The position numbers were made by a program, and so were the translations under genes. A stretch of 64,000 bases of DNA. Source: Pisolithus tinctorius. Taxonomy: Eukaryota; Basidiomycota; Agaricomycetes; Boletales; Pisolithaceae. Below, one piece after another: positions 33,649-45,114 of this stretch (positions are counted from its first letter, which is position 1; every line of letters begins with the position of its first letter). Below the pieces are notes generated by a model, which searched no databases, had not been told where the DNA came from, and saw only the letters and a program-made list of their open reading frames with translations. The stretch spans positions 3,162,001 to 3,226,000 of the forward strand of contig JANFAH010000005.1 in assembly GCA_024663395.1 (NCBI GenBank), read 5' to 3'.

Positions 33649-34001
33649 TGTCATGACTGTACCTTGACCCTGGCTGGACTTGGCCTCATGATCATCCAGT
33701 CCAGCCTCAGCCTTGACAGCCCTCTACCCCCAGTAGGTTTAGCACAGTAGGCACTGCTTTGCAGTGCATGTCATTTTGGTTGAGCCTTGCCTGGTCTTGT
33801 TCCCAGTCCACCCTGTCCCAGTCTCTGTCACCTTAGTCATACATTACTGATACTGTTCTCACCAATCACCTTAGCAATCTTTGCAAGACCAGCATTACTG
33901 GTCTCCATACTATAGTTACTTCCAGTATATAAACCCATAGATACTTGGCCTGTATTTGTTATGCTTGACTGAGGTTGAGATGTAGGTTGAGCTCTGTCAC
34001 A
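33649..34001 (+). mobile_element. LTR remnant related to gypsy-1 LTR
   Basis: Starts TGTCATGACTG and follows the inverted sequence of 8038-8562 through TTTGCAGTGCATGTCATTTT and a TATA stretch (AGTATATAAACCC near 33937), then a different end with GAGCTCTGTCACA. It is 353 bp and CpG-decayed; no target duplication found. It may be a related subfamily with a different U5. Confidence 0.65.
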
Positions 34002-34986
34002 GACTAATGGTTTCTACTGAGCAATGGCTGCAGTAACCTCTGTAAATGACAGAGGATTTAGGCAATGCCAGTAAGAGTGGTCCTGATTAGGGACACTGAG
34101 GGCAAAGTTCTGAGAAAAACTGCATATAATTGAGCAGCTCAAGTCTGAGGTCTTCAGGACTTGAGCTGGCAAACTAAATACTACAAGGAAATGGACCATG
34201 AGGCACCTGCATGTAACAAGCTATCTACACCATTGGTTGAACAACAATGACACATGCCTAAAGCACGTAAGGAAACAGTAACACCAACGGTGGAAATAGG
34301 GAGCCATTGGATCAGAGAGAAGATGGGTCAAAAAGAAGAAAAGGGTCCAATGGAAGCAAACACAAGGTAAACATAAGGTGGAAACAAGGAAAACAAAGGT
34401 GAAACATAACATTACCCTCCTCTTAAGCATTGAAGTCCCTGACTTCAACTACTCTCCATAAGGTTCTCCAGTCATGTTACTGATGGTGGAGTCATCAAAA
34501 TCATTATCATATAAATCATTATCCTTGCTCCCAATGAGGGTACAATCATCTACCAAAGCAGGGGTAGAGATTTTTTTCTTGTAAAGGTCAACAAGGATGT
34601 ATGGATGGACACTGGGCTTGAGTATGCCCAGGGTGGGTGGTTCAGCAAAGTGGACATTCATAGAGGCCACAATCAACCCTAAGGTGTCTGAGATGGCAAC
34701 AGAGATAACACATTTGACAGTAGCATGGATTGGATGGGGGATGGGGTAAGAGGATGATCAGCCTTGGCAAGTTCATTTAGAACAGAGTCAGGGGGTAATT
34801 GGGCAAGAGTTTCAACCCAACTCATAGTTAAAGCAAGTTCTGTGTCAGAGACACTGAAAGCGACCATAGGGTTGATGACTGATGGGGACAACAAGCCATG
34901 GGACTCACAGGTGGTGGGTTGGGGCCTGATAGACGACAGGCATGAGGTCTGTCTGCCCTTTGAAGGGAAGTAGATGAATGAGAGGA
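34002..34986. other. CpG-poor sequence, unassigned coding relic possible
   Basis: Minus-strand frames at 35047-34679 and 34676-34449 are adjacent and might be one broken coding region (acidic end D-N-D-L-Y-D-N-D-F-D-D), but no domain is recognised. Confidence 0.35.
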
Positions 34987-35194
34987 CCACTTCAGCCACC
35001 CCCCCAGGAGACCTATTAGGTTCATATATTCTTATAGATGTATCCACCTAATAGGTGTTGACCACCTGGGTATTCCCAGTGACTGCTGGAGATTTGCCAG
35101 GCCCTGGAGATTCTCCAGAGCAAGGTGTCAGACATGGACTTTCTCCAGGATTATTACATCTATAACAGATTGCCTGGGGTCCAAATGGGGCTTT

Positions 35195-35695
35195 CCCCAG
35201 TGGATTCTCCAACTCACTCTGGGGATTCTCCAGGCAATGCTGGGGATTCTCCAAACCACCCTGGGGAATCACCAGGCAATGGTGGAGATTCTCCCACCCA
35301 CTCTGGGGATTCTCCAGGTCATGCTGGGAATTCTCCAACTCACTCTGGGGAATCTCCAGGCAATGTTAGGGAATCTCCAACCCACTCTGGGGAATCTCCA
35401 GGCAATGCTGGGGATTCTCCCACCCACTCTGGGGCTTCTCCAGGCAATGCTGGGGATTCTCCAACTCACTTTGGGGATTCTGCAGACAATGTTGGGGAAT
35501 CTCCAACCCACTCTGGGGACTCTCCAGGCCATGCTGGGGATTCTCCAGGCAATGTTAGGGAATCTCCAACCCACTCTGGGGATTCTCCAGGCAATGCTGG
35601 GGATTCTCCCACCTACTCTGGGGATTCTCCAAGGAATGTTGCAGATTCTCCAGGCAATGCTGGGGACTCTTCAAGGAATGCTGGAGATTCTCCAG
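35195..35695 (+). repeat. 21-bp minisatellite, FB2 left arm
   Basis: Units of 21 bp alternate between GATTCTCCAACCCACTCTGG and GATTCTCCAGGCAATGCTGG types. The period is a multiple of three and lacks stops, so a 257-codon frame (D-S-P-T-H-S-G / D-S-P-G-N-A-G) and other frames stay open; this is not evidence of a protein. Confidence 0.9.
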
Positions 35696-35799
35696 TCACA
35701 TATCAAAAACATTTCATTGTTCACTCCCCAGTGGGGCAATGGCTACCAGAATTGAGGTGTGGCATGGGGGGCATGCCCAATGCTACTGGCACCATGTGC

Positions 35800-37657
35800 T
35801 GTCACACACCAAAGGTGTTGTGGACATGGTTACAGCTGACTCTGCCTAACTTGTCAACAAGTTGCACACAATGCCCATGCCATGCAGATGAAGACTAAAG
35901 CCCTCATGTGTAGACAGACTGCTAGATGTGAACAGTCATCCTTCACACAAGAACAAGTTGTCAGTGCTAAAGAGAAAAAGAGGAAGCAAGTTAAGCATGC
36001 ATTAAAGGTTTTTAGTGCCCATGTACAGCATTCCAGTTTTTGTCATATCTCCACCATTTCCAGGGGTGTCAACTCCATTCTCACAATCACTTAAAGTGCT
36101 CAGCCATGTGATTCTGCCTTCCAAATTTAGAGAGGATCCTTGCACCCTATGCATTTCTACAGCACTCCATCCATCAGACACTCATTTCACTAAGTCCATC
36201 AATCATGGCCACCTCTTTGTCAATTGTCTTGCTTGTCTCATTTTCCAGAGACAGTGGCTATGTATATCTGCCAGGCATTCCCACCAGCTTCCATCCTGAA
36301 GCCCCCTGGTTCATCCCATCATTGTCAGCCTCATCTCATCCCATGCAGCTTGGTCAGCATGTTCTCCTTGTCAGTATGACTTCCAGAAGGACATTCTTTG
36401 GTTGCCTCAGGTCTGTCACTTGGTTAGAAAGGTCTTATGTGGTTGTTTCAGTCTCCCCAGTTGATGAAGCATATGGATGGTTCCTCCCTGCTCCCTGCAC
36501 CATCTTTATTCCAATCTCATCCATCATTCTTCCTGCATTGTGACAGCTGCAGCATAATCTACTGTTCTCCAGTCTCCCTGATTGCATCCATGATGAGTAT
36601 GACATGCATCTTGCCTTCTTACTGCAAGATCCAGCAGAAGACATCCCCCCTTCTCCTCCTCCTCCATCAGAGCCCTGTTCATGAAGTTTTTGTTAACTTT
36701 GCTGAGAGGATGAAAGGGTGGGAGATGTGATCACATATGCTCCCATTGCCCCACAGACCCCCAACACCCTAGCCCCCTTTGATGCCTGACTCATGCCCTT
36801 CAATTCTGGAATTAATACTTCCCTATCTGGAAACACTGTCCATCTGTCATGCCATCTCTGGATCTAGAGATGTCTCCACTGAGATCTGACTTGCATTGCC
36901 ACCCCCTAATGTGATATCAGTGTGCTTACTCAGTTTCTGGCTCTATTTGACTCTGTGATATTTTGACTGTCCTTGACTCATTTATTGCCAATACTTACCA
37001 ATCTTCTTTGCCTGCTTACTTTTTATTTCTTGCTTACTCATCATGATTACTCAGTCCTTACTCATTACTTACCAAGTGTTTGTGCCTTGTTTGTCACAAG
37101 CTGCACTCCCCCCACAGTATATAAACCCCCATGTACTTAGCTACACCCCAAGCAATCCACAAGTGAACCAGAAGTCACTCAGCAGTCAGTTTAGTGCATA
37201 CCTCATCATCAACAGTTGAGGCTCATTTGGAAGAGTCTAACTGTCCCCATTCATCATCCTAGGTAGTTGAGGCTCCATCAAGGGTCTATCTACCTTCATT
37301 CATTATCTGAAGTATCATCTGTGCTTTGTCAGTACACCTGCTTAGTCATCCATCCACTCCTGCATAACTCAACATCAACTTGTGTCAGGAGCACATTTTA
37401 TCAAAGTCCATCATTCCAGAGGTCCTTTTGGCTGAACACCTTCACTCTGTTCAGCATTCCCTGTCCAGTCATTGCTTGCTTGTCTACTCCTGTGTAACTT
37501 GTTGATGACTTGTGCCAGGAGCAATTGCCATTGAACTCCCCCCCATATTAGATTCTTCTGCACTCCAGGTTCCACAGAGGCAAACCACCACTCACTCTTA
37601 TTTGTCTTTTGTGTTGGATTTGTTTGGTTTTCACCAGCTTTCCACACTTGACTCACA
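35800..37657 (+). mobile_element. LTR-B copy 1, solo LTR of 1858 bp
   Basis: From TGTCACACACCAAAGGTG to CACACTTGACTCACA. The flanks are GTGC (35796-35799) and GCAC (37658-37661), explained by an ancestral GCGC duplication decaying at CpG on opposite strands. The uninterrupted right arm of FB2 shows the target once (CATGTGCCTTGC). A TATA box (GTATATAAACCCCC near 37118) puts the presumed transcript start about 1.3 kb into the LTR, so U3 is unusually long. U3 holds an ORF. Confidence 0.85.
36205..36684 (+). pseudogene. ORF in U3 of LTR-B, copy 1
   Basis: An ATG frame of 159 codons matches the same frame in three other LTR-B copies: G-Y-V-Y-L-P-G-I-P-T-S-F, V-S-M-T-S-R-R-T-F-F-G and L-E-R-S-Y-V-V-V-S-V-S-P-V-D are shared. 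Codon 113 (36541) is TGA, where copy 3 has CGA. It lies upstream of the LTR's own TATA box. No known domain recognised. Confidence 0.55.
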
Positions 37658-37924
37658 GCACCTTGCAGTAGCATCCACTCAAAGTGACAGAAATGTGAAA
37701 TGGTCCAATGTACACTTTCTAGTGATCATCACAAAGCTATAAATCACTAGTAGACTTGATGATCAGGTGTACCCATTCACATTTCTGATGCTCTGAGTTG
37801 ATGCTACTGCAAGGCACATGGTCCCAGTAGCATTAGGCATGCCCCCCCCATGCCACACCTCAATTCTGGTAGTCATTGCCCCACTGGGGAGTGAGCAATG
37901 AAATGTGTTTGATATGTGACTGGA

Positions 37925-38760
37925 GCTCCAGCATTCCTTGAAAAGTCCCCAGCATTGCCTGGAGAATCTGCAACATTCCTTGGAGAATCCCCAGAGTAGG
38001 TGGGAGAATCCCCAGCATTGCCTGGAGAATCCCCAGAGTGGGTTGGAGATTCCCTAACATTGCTTGGAGAATCCCCAGCATGGCCTGGAGAGTCACCAGA
38101 GTGGGTTGGAGATTCCCCAACATTGTCTGCAGAATCCCCAGAGTGGGTTGGAGATTCCCTGACATTGCCCAGAGAATCCCCAGAGAGAGTTGGAGAATCC
38201 CCAGCATGGCCTGGAGAGTCCCCAGAGTGGGTTGGAGATTCCCCAACATTGTCTGCAGAATCCCCAAAGTGAGTTGGAGAATCCCCAGCATGGCCTGGAG
38301 AAGCCCCAGAGTGGGTGGGAGAATCCCCAGCATTGCCTGGAGATTCCCCAGAGTGGGTTGGAGATTCCCTAACATTTCCTGGAGATTCCCCAGAGTGAGT
38401 TGGAGAATCCCCAGCATGGCCTGGAGAACCCCCAGAGTGGGTGGGAGAATCCCTAGAGTGGGTTGGAGATTCCCCAGAGTGGGTGGGAGAATCTCCAGCA
38501 TTGCCTGGAGAATCCCCAGAGTGACTTGGAGAATGACCTGGAAAATGTCCAGGGTGGGTTGGAGAATCCCCAGAGTGAGTTGGACAATCCCCAGCATGAC
38601 CTGGAGAATCCCCAGAGTGATTTGGAGAATCCCCAGGGTGGTTTGGAGAATCCCCAACATTGCCTGCAGAATCCCCAGAGTGGGTTGGAGAATCCACAGC
38701 ATGGCCTGCAGAATCCCCAGCATTCCTTGGAGAATCCCCAGAGTGGGTGGGAGATTCCCC
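37925..38760 (-). repeat. 21-bp minisatellite, FB2 right arm
   Basis: Inverted counterpart of 35195-35695, longer (about 40 units), with variants such as TTGGAGAATCCCCAGAGTG. It keeps several frames open, including one of 303 codons on the minus strand, as a consequence of the 21-bp period. Confidence 0.9.
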
Positions 38761-39000
38761 AGGATGCCCAGGAAACAGGTCCATTTAGGCTGGGGAATCC
38801 CCCAGGATGCACTGGGAACAGGCCCATTTAGGTTGAGCAATCCTCAGCATGCACTGTAAACAGGTCCATTTAGCCTGGGGAATCCCCCAGGATGACCTGG
38901 GAACAGGTCCATTTAGGCTGGAGAATCCCCCAGGATGCACTGGGACAGGTCCATTTAGGCTGGGCAATCCCCCAGGATGCCCAGGAAATAGGTCTATTAA
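38760..39000 (+). repeat. Tandem repeat of about 57-60 bp
   Basis: About four imperfect copies of a unit with AACAGGTCCATTTAGGCTGG and GGAATCCCCCAGGATGC, between the 21-bp array and the right end of FB2. There is no counterpart in the left arm. Confidence 0.75.
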
Positions 39001-39222
39001 TCCACTGGGGAAAGCCCCATTGGGACCCCAGGCACTCTGTTATATGTAGATGTAATAATCCTGGAGAAAGTCCATGTCTGACACCTTGCTCTGAAGAATC
39101 TCCAGGGCCTGGCAAATCTCCAGCAGTCACTGGGAATACCCAGGTGGTCAACACCTATTAGGTGGATACATCTATAAGAATATATGAACCTAATAGGTCC
39201 CCTGGGGGGGTGACTGAAGTGG

Positions 39223-40489
39223 GATTGGGAAATTATTTTGGATTAGCAATAAAGGCACCCTCACTGGGGTGAAGACAGTGAGTCCATGCTCATGGCCATG
39301 CTCCTAAGAGTGCTGGAGACATCCAGCAGGCCAGATGACTCTGACACAGAGGTAGATCCCCTCTCTCTGCACAATGTCCAGGGATTCCTCCTCTATGAGC
39401 AGCTGGTGCCAGTTCCCCAGAGCCATAGGGCTCAAAATGTCTGGATGCATGAGTTGGCTTGCCTACTCACAGTAAGAGGACAATACCAGTCCCTCCTTAA
39501 CTGGGCAGAAGTCACCCCAGTCAAAGGTGCATTGCATCCCTGGGATGGCAAGTTCACCACCTCAGCCAACAGGGCTGCAATCACAGCATATCTCACTGCT
39601 AATGGGGTCAGCATTTATGACACTGACAACACACTGTAATGGGCTCAACAAACAGGCCAAGAATATATCAATGGCATCATGGAGGGGAAAATAACCATCA
39701 GGTAATGGCCAAGATTGAGCCCCTGAGGACGGCTCTCACTGAACCCTGCTGTGAAGTATGGTGTAGGAAAAGTCCAAGTAGCTGTATAATACGAGCTAGA
39801 TGGCTTAGATAACAACAACAAAACAATGAAGGGAACGAATTGTTCATCCCAAGGGATTCTGGACTGTCAGGACTAGAAGGTGAGACCCAGTGCTTTGTAG
39901 TGGTAGTGATTCATGATGTGTGCGGTGTGGCTTGCAGAGTAGTACTGGTGATGCGAGCAGTGCAAGCAGTATATGTAGTTCGTGCATGGCAGTATGCGAG
40001 AAGCACAGTGTGGAAAAAGTGGAAAAGAAACTCGTGGTGACCTTCCAAGTGCCAAAAAGGTATCATTCTGTACCTAAGTACAGGGCTTTATAGTCCGGGC
40101 AAACCCGGAACCTAAGTAAGACAGGGCACAGTAAAGGAAAGCCATGCGACAGCACATACACAGAAGACAGGCCAAAACAGAGGCTGAGGGTATACTACAA
40201 GCACTAAAGGAATAGAGACCATGATAAGAGAAAGAGTCCGAGGAAAAACAACAACTGGAGCACAGTGGCCACAGGTATAGCACTGCACAAGAGGGAGCAA
40301 GGGCATGGGAAGGTAGTGTGTGAACGATGGTGAATGTGAGAGGGGAGCAGATGTAACAGTAGTCACGGAATGGTTAATGATAGGGGCTTACACATCCAGG
40401 GAATGCGGATTCTTCACACCTGCAGGGGACTTAGATGCTGACTGTCCCTGGTCAGCCACATGGCATGGAGGATGTAAATAGCTTGCCGC
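39223..40489. other. Unassigned CpG-poor region containing repeat A
   Basis: A plus-strand frame at 39286-39639 (117 codons, with P-W-D-G-K-F-T-T-S-A-N-R) has no recognised family. From about 40145 the sequence (repeat A) matches 56800-57134. Repeat A is interrupted at 40490 by a solo LTR and resumes at 41433 for about 80 bp. Its own limits are unclear; it may be an LTR. Confidence 0.5.
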
Positions 40490-41432
40490 TGTGTGACATG
40501 ACTTCTGGGAAGCATGCAACTAGAGGAAGGGTGAAGGGAGAATTCCCTAGGATCGTCCCAAGGGGTGCTGTGTGGAAGGAGAAGTCGAGAAAGGGCTCAG
40601 AAACAGTGGGGAAATTTGAGCAAGAGCCATGGAATTTAATTCTGGGCAGATGTAGACACATGAGGAACAGTGAGATGGGTATACAAAATTCCGAGAGGTT
40701 GCTACATGTCAAGAGGAGCGAATTCGAAGCGAAAGAGATATGGGATTAGGTGTGCAGGGCTGGAGGACGCAGGAGACATGAAGACCTCTGGGGACTCTGA
40801 AGGCACTGTAGACTCTATATATGCACTTAGACTCTAGAAACTCTTGAACCTGCAGAACACACACAGATAGCGACTCCAAAGGTGGGTGGGTATATTTCCG
40901 ACATCATGGTGGAATTATATAGTACAGGGAAAGTAGGTACGAGTCAGAGTAAGGTGGGGTGGGAAAACTAAAAGACTGGAAAATAAAGGAAGGGATGTCA
41001 GATGTCAGCAAAACACAGATGCACGTGAAACAGTCCAGTGGGTAGTAGACGAGAGTAAGAGCGGGACAATGGTAAGGGGTATCTTCCAACAGAACAAGAG
41101 TATGCATACAAGTGGGAGATGGAACTGAGTGACACAGGAGGGCAGAGTGTAGTGTACTGGCACAAAACCCAGTTTGCAGAATTTGGGGCAACAGGGGAAA
41201 GCATAGTTTTTCAGAGGAAAGCGGCACAGATGACTGGTGATGTGGCTCCAGATCAGTGTTTTGATGACTGAGCAACATGCAGAAGGTCAGTAGAAACTCC
41301 GAGGGCGACAGGGGTTGGGAGGGAACATGAGGACACGAGCGGGAAAAATTCCAAAACGGGTTTGTTGTAGAGGCCTGTGGAATTTAGTGACAGATTCCTG
41401 TTCCAGCCTCAGGGAGTATATGGCTCCCTACA
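40490..41432 (+). mobile_element. Solo LTR (943 bp) inside repeat A
   Basis: Inverted copy of 6767-7709, from TGTGTGACATGACTTC to ATGGCTCCCTACA, the same length to the base. Repeat A at about 57134 shows the empty site. Flanks CCGC and CCAT, and the empty CTTGCTGTGTGG, all derive from CTTGCCGCGTGG by CpG deamination, giving a CCGC duplication. Confidence 0.88.
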
Positions 41433-41675
41433 CCATGTGGTGATGGCAACGGTGTGGTGCTGAGGGTTTGAGAACACCGGCAAGTTCCACATGGAAGCAA
41501 AGGAAGCATAGAGCCGAGGGATGCAAGAAGGCTGTTGAATGCCGCATACAGGCGTCCAGACCGATGACATAAGCACCTCATGGCCACTAAGTATATATTT
41601 GTTAGTGTGCGGCTCAAACCTTCACATCGATTTGATTCTCCCCCCCCATCATCAACTGCCTCTCTCACTCTAGTC

Positions 41676-42789
41676 ATGTCTGCTAACCATGCCCCTCATC
41701 TGTCGCAACTCATATGTGCAGCCACTCCCGACCTGATCGAAGCAGAGAAGGCCTTGCTGAGGGAGAAGTTCATTGCTGCCTCTGCGGCTCTGGTCACTGA
41801 GGCCAAGTGCCTCCCAGATGACAAGGAGGAATTGTGGGAGGAGAAAGTGATGTGGATGTGCAGATGGGAGCAGAGGACAGTAAGTGTCCAATGCCTTTCA
41901 GGCTCACAGTACTGACTGTTTTCCAGGGAGAAGTGTTCCCCCTCATCGAGTGTGGGCGAGTGTTGGGAATCGACACCAAAATAGACATGGTGGATGGTCC
42001 CATGGTAGCAGAGGCCAACAAGGCCTATGAGAGGTGGGTGTCTGAGGAGATCATGCAGGGGAGAGCAGACGAAGACATGAGGATGGAGGAGGAGGCTTTG
42101 CAGGTTGTCAAAGAACAAGGTGTGAGTCTCATGGCACCCGTGGCGACGGAGAAGATGTTGCACATTGAAGTGGTGTCCTGGCCGGTTCGCAAGGTAAGTG
42201 CACATTTGTAATGGTGCAGTAGCGGCTAACACCTGGATCAAAAGCAGTCGTGGAAAACCATCATGGAGAGCAAAGACGAGGATGAGCCCAAGATCGTCAT
42301 CCTGCCTGGTTCAATTCTCCACAAGGTGCCCTGTGCACGCTGCATGGTCAAGAACACCATGTGCACAGGTCCAGTTGGGCGCACATGCAATGGCTGCATG
42401 GAGATGAAGCAGGGGTGTGAAAAGTCAACGAAGGCTGTGGGAAAGAAGGTGCAGGCAGGCGCATCCGTCAGTGAGTGGCAACTTTACTTCAGGAGGGTTG
42501 CAGCTGACATCAAGTAGTGCAGTCCTCAAAGGCTGTGAAGGCTGACCCCTCCAAGAGGGCCACAGATGATGATGACAATGACGACGAGGTGGAAGTGGTT
42601 GAGAGCCACACGCATGCAAAGGGGAAGGCACCAGTGTGCAGTCGGTTCAATCCCAAGGTCACAGCCAACCTCTCACAGTCATTGAGGCTGTTGTGCACAG
42701 AGGCTGTGGAGTCACATGCTGCCTACCTTCGACTTCAGGTACACATGGATCAGCTCGCCAAGGCACTGGAGAAAATTGGGGTGGAGTAG
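41676..42789 (+). CDS. Zn2Cys6-like zinc-cluster protein, four exons
   Basis: Exons 41676-41879, 41927-42193, about 42248-42470 and about 42518-42789, with GTAAGT or GTGAGT donors, give about 320 residues. The N-terminal half is charged and probably coiled (A-E-K-A-L-L-R-E-K-F, then a Glu-rich helix). The third exon holds cysteines spaced C-x2-C-x6-C-x7-C-x2-C-x6-C, exactly the GAL4-type binuclear cluster. The C-terminal part has an acidic D/E run and a leucine-rich helix ending A-L-E-K-I-G-V-E. The family seems repeated in Boletales-like genomes (recollection). It could be a DNA-binding regulator or a repeat-borne gene; it lies between repeats. The second and third introns are approximate by a few bases. 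Confidence 0.65.
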
Positions 42790-43669
42790 AAATGTCTGTA
42801 GTTAGTTTAGACTCATTGCATTGCCCAACCTGCATGTCAGCGCGCATCGCACTGAATATACTGCTTTTCTTGCTTCTGTGCGAAGTTGCAAATGACTCAA
42901 AGTGCTTGAAGATGTTCTGTGGGACAGTGCGGCCACAGTAGGATATGATGCATGGGGTACCACCTGACTTGTCTTCTTTGTGTGGCTTTCAACTTCTCTC
43001 GACAGTAAGTCCTCGTGAAATGATCTTGATGGTAGGATGTGATGGAATGGTGGAGAGAGAGTGGAGGGACTGTTTATTGGGTAACTGTGACGGTCTTTGG
43101 GTATTAATTGTAAGGAAACAGAGAACAAACTGAAAGGAAAAAAGACCAAGGGGTGCACACTGACTGCACATTCAAAGAAGAAATGTGCGGGGTGGTTGCA
43201 AGTATCCATGGTATAGAGCGGCTGAAGATGGTATCAGTGAGTCTAGTAAGAGAGATAGGAGAGATGTTGTTTTAGCTATATACTTATTCAGTGTTTTGTT
43301 ATTTTTCTGGGCAGTTCTTGACTTTTTGTTAGCGGTTTTTATGTTTTTGGTGTAAGGACTAGTTATCATTAGAATCACCGGACGAAACCCAGGGTGGAAC
43401 AGAGGTCTCCAGACAAAACCCAGGGTAAAACAGATAAAAGGAAACAAACTATGTCTGGTATTGGGTGGAACAAGTGGTATGCTGGTCACTCCTGTGGGGG
43501 ACTTTGAACGCTGACTGTCCCCAGTCAGTATGGGAGAAGGAACAGGGGTAATGGAAGAAGCCATGGGAAGGCAGGTGCAGCCATGGAAGGAGGTATGGGT
43601 ATTGTGGGAGACGAGGGTATGGGGGAATAGCGCGATGGAGAGACTGTGGATACTGGAAAGGACAGATAG
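42790..43669. other. No gene recognised; may include gypsy-2 3' LTR
   Basis: AT-rich stretches and short frames only. GGGACTTTGAACGCTGACTG near 43500 resembles repeat A (GGGGACTTAGATGCTGACTG near 40425), which would fit an LTR edge next to the end of gypsy-2 pol, but I cannot define ends. Confidence 0.35.
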
Positions 43670-44171
43670 TCAGCTGTCCACAGCAAAAGCCTCGACATCA
43701 TCATCAGTGGGGTCATCCTCAGCCTCTTCAAGAAGGCAGTCTAGTTCTTCATCATCCAACCCAGTAATGTGAGTCATGGTTGTGTGGGTTTGAGACCGCA
43801 GGTGGTAGGGAAGTAATTGGAATGCAGCAAAGTGGAGTTTGGAGATGGAGCCATCCAACTCAGCCAGCAGGTACAAGCCCCCAGTGGTCTGATGAAGGAT
43901 GACCATGGGACTGGTGTACTGCGGCTTTGTCTTCCAGTTCAGTTCTTTCTCTACACGGGAGTTGCAAACAAGCATGAGGGTGCTGGGAGCAAAGTTATGG
44001 TCTTTAATGCGATGCTGAAAGGCAGTTTTGAACTGCTGGATAGACTGAAAGTGTGTGCAGAGGACATTGCCATGGACCTGGTCTAGGTCATCCTGATGCT
44101 TCTGTAGCTGGCACACACGCCAAGCAATCAGTTCTGTGGTAGTCAGTGGTGTTGCATCATCACAGGATAGG
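43670..44171 (-). pseudogene. Gypsy-2 integrase C-terminal part
   Basis: Continues the integrase of 53933-54648 once the 9.76-kb insert is removed. It has T-E-L-I-A-W-R-V-C-Q-L-Q-K, F-Q-H-R-I-K-D-H-N-F-A-P, then K-T-K-P-Q-Y-T-S-P-M-V-I-L-H, the SH3-like C-terminal domain of Ty3/gypsy integrases. It ends in an acidic tail before a stop at 43670. Confidence 0.85.
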
Positions 44172-45114
44172 TGTGAAGTACGGGTTTACCCTTGGGTGAC
44201 CAGGCTTCAAGACTGGGTGACAGGGGCTAGTCCAGGTGGCCAGAGTCAAGGCCGGAAGACAGGGCTTAAGTCCGAGTGGCCAAAGTTGAGGCTGGGAGAC
44301 AGGGGCCAAGTCTGGTTGGACCGGAGTCAAGGCCGGAGGTCAGGGGCTAAGTCTGGAGGACCGGACTTAAGGCCGGGAGCGTGGGAATAAGACCGGTAGC
44401 GTGGGAAACCGACCGGTCTTGGGGTGCGCACAGGGGGAAGCTGGTCCAGGGTTGGATCTACCTCCCTTGGTCTCAGCTTATGTGCTGTACCCTTATGCAA
44501 GCTGGGGAGAGGTCCGGGACAGGGGTCGGGGATAGCTTAAGGCTTGGCCTTAGCTATAGAGTAGTCTTGAGGGGTAGTACAGAGCTGAGGGTAATACTTA
44601 ATTGATATTCTGACTGAGGGTGCTACGAAGTATGTACAGGGGTTAAATACATGAGGCTGGTCCGGGATAATGAACATAGAGCCGGACTTGTTAATAAGCT
44701 ATTAGCAAGAAGATTAGCAAGAGAATGGATAGCCACAGTGGCTGTTCTGAGGCTAATAGCCAAAGTCCGGGTGACCGGCATACCGGGGTCAGACACAGGA
44801 TTTGTACAGTAAGCGAAAGTCAGATGAATGGGCTAGACTAAATATAGTACAAACAAAGGGAAACAGACCGGAGTTATGTCCGGGTGACCCGGACATGGAC
44901 CTAGGAGGACCGGGGTGGAGCAGTGCAAGGCCAGGAGGCCGAAATGGACCGGAGATAGGGGTAAAACACCGGACTTGAGTTATGCAGGCCGGAGTTGAGT
45001 TATCTAGGGCCGGGATTGGGTTGTCTAGGCTGGACCAGGACCGGAGTTGACCGGAGTTAGGGGCTAGGGGTCTGGACTGGGCTGAGTCCGAGTCCAAGAG
45101 TCATGGATATGACA
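44172..45114 (-). repeat. LARD 3' LTR (left)
   Basis: TGTGAAGTACGGGTTTACCC to TCATGGATATGACA on the plus strand. Adjacent to the polypurine tract at 45115-45135, so it is the 3' LTR of a minus-oriented element. Confidence 0.9.

Larger units (their letters stand above)
34987..39222. mobile_element. Fold-back element FB2 with minisatellite arms
   Basis: The ends are inverted copies, CCACTTCAG-n-CACCCCCCCAGG at 34987 and its counterpart ending at 39222. They continue through a hairpin (CCTATTAGGT and ACCTAATAGG) and a block near 35050-35160 / 39050-39140. Each arm then enters a 21-bp minisatellite in opposite orientation, then about 100 bp of shared unique sequence, and the arms meet at a short loop near 37.73 kb. 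An LTR (35800-37657) later split the left arm. Without it the element is about 2.4 kb. No transposase seen and no clear target duplication. Confidence 0.8.

Noticed and set aside
33649..34001. Complete solo LTR with target duplication
   Set aside because: The left end and TATA region match the gypsy-1 LTR, but flanks (GTTCT and GACTA) do not match, so I list it only as a remnant.
35125..38859. Open frames of 257, 303 and 326 codons resembling a repetitive surface protein
   Set aside because: They are translations of a 21-bp minisatellite arranged in inverted arms; open frames in opposite directions and multiple phases argue against coding.
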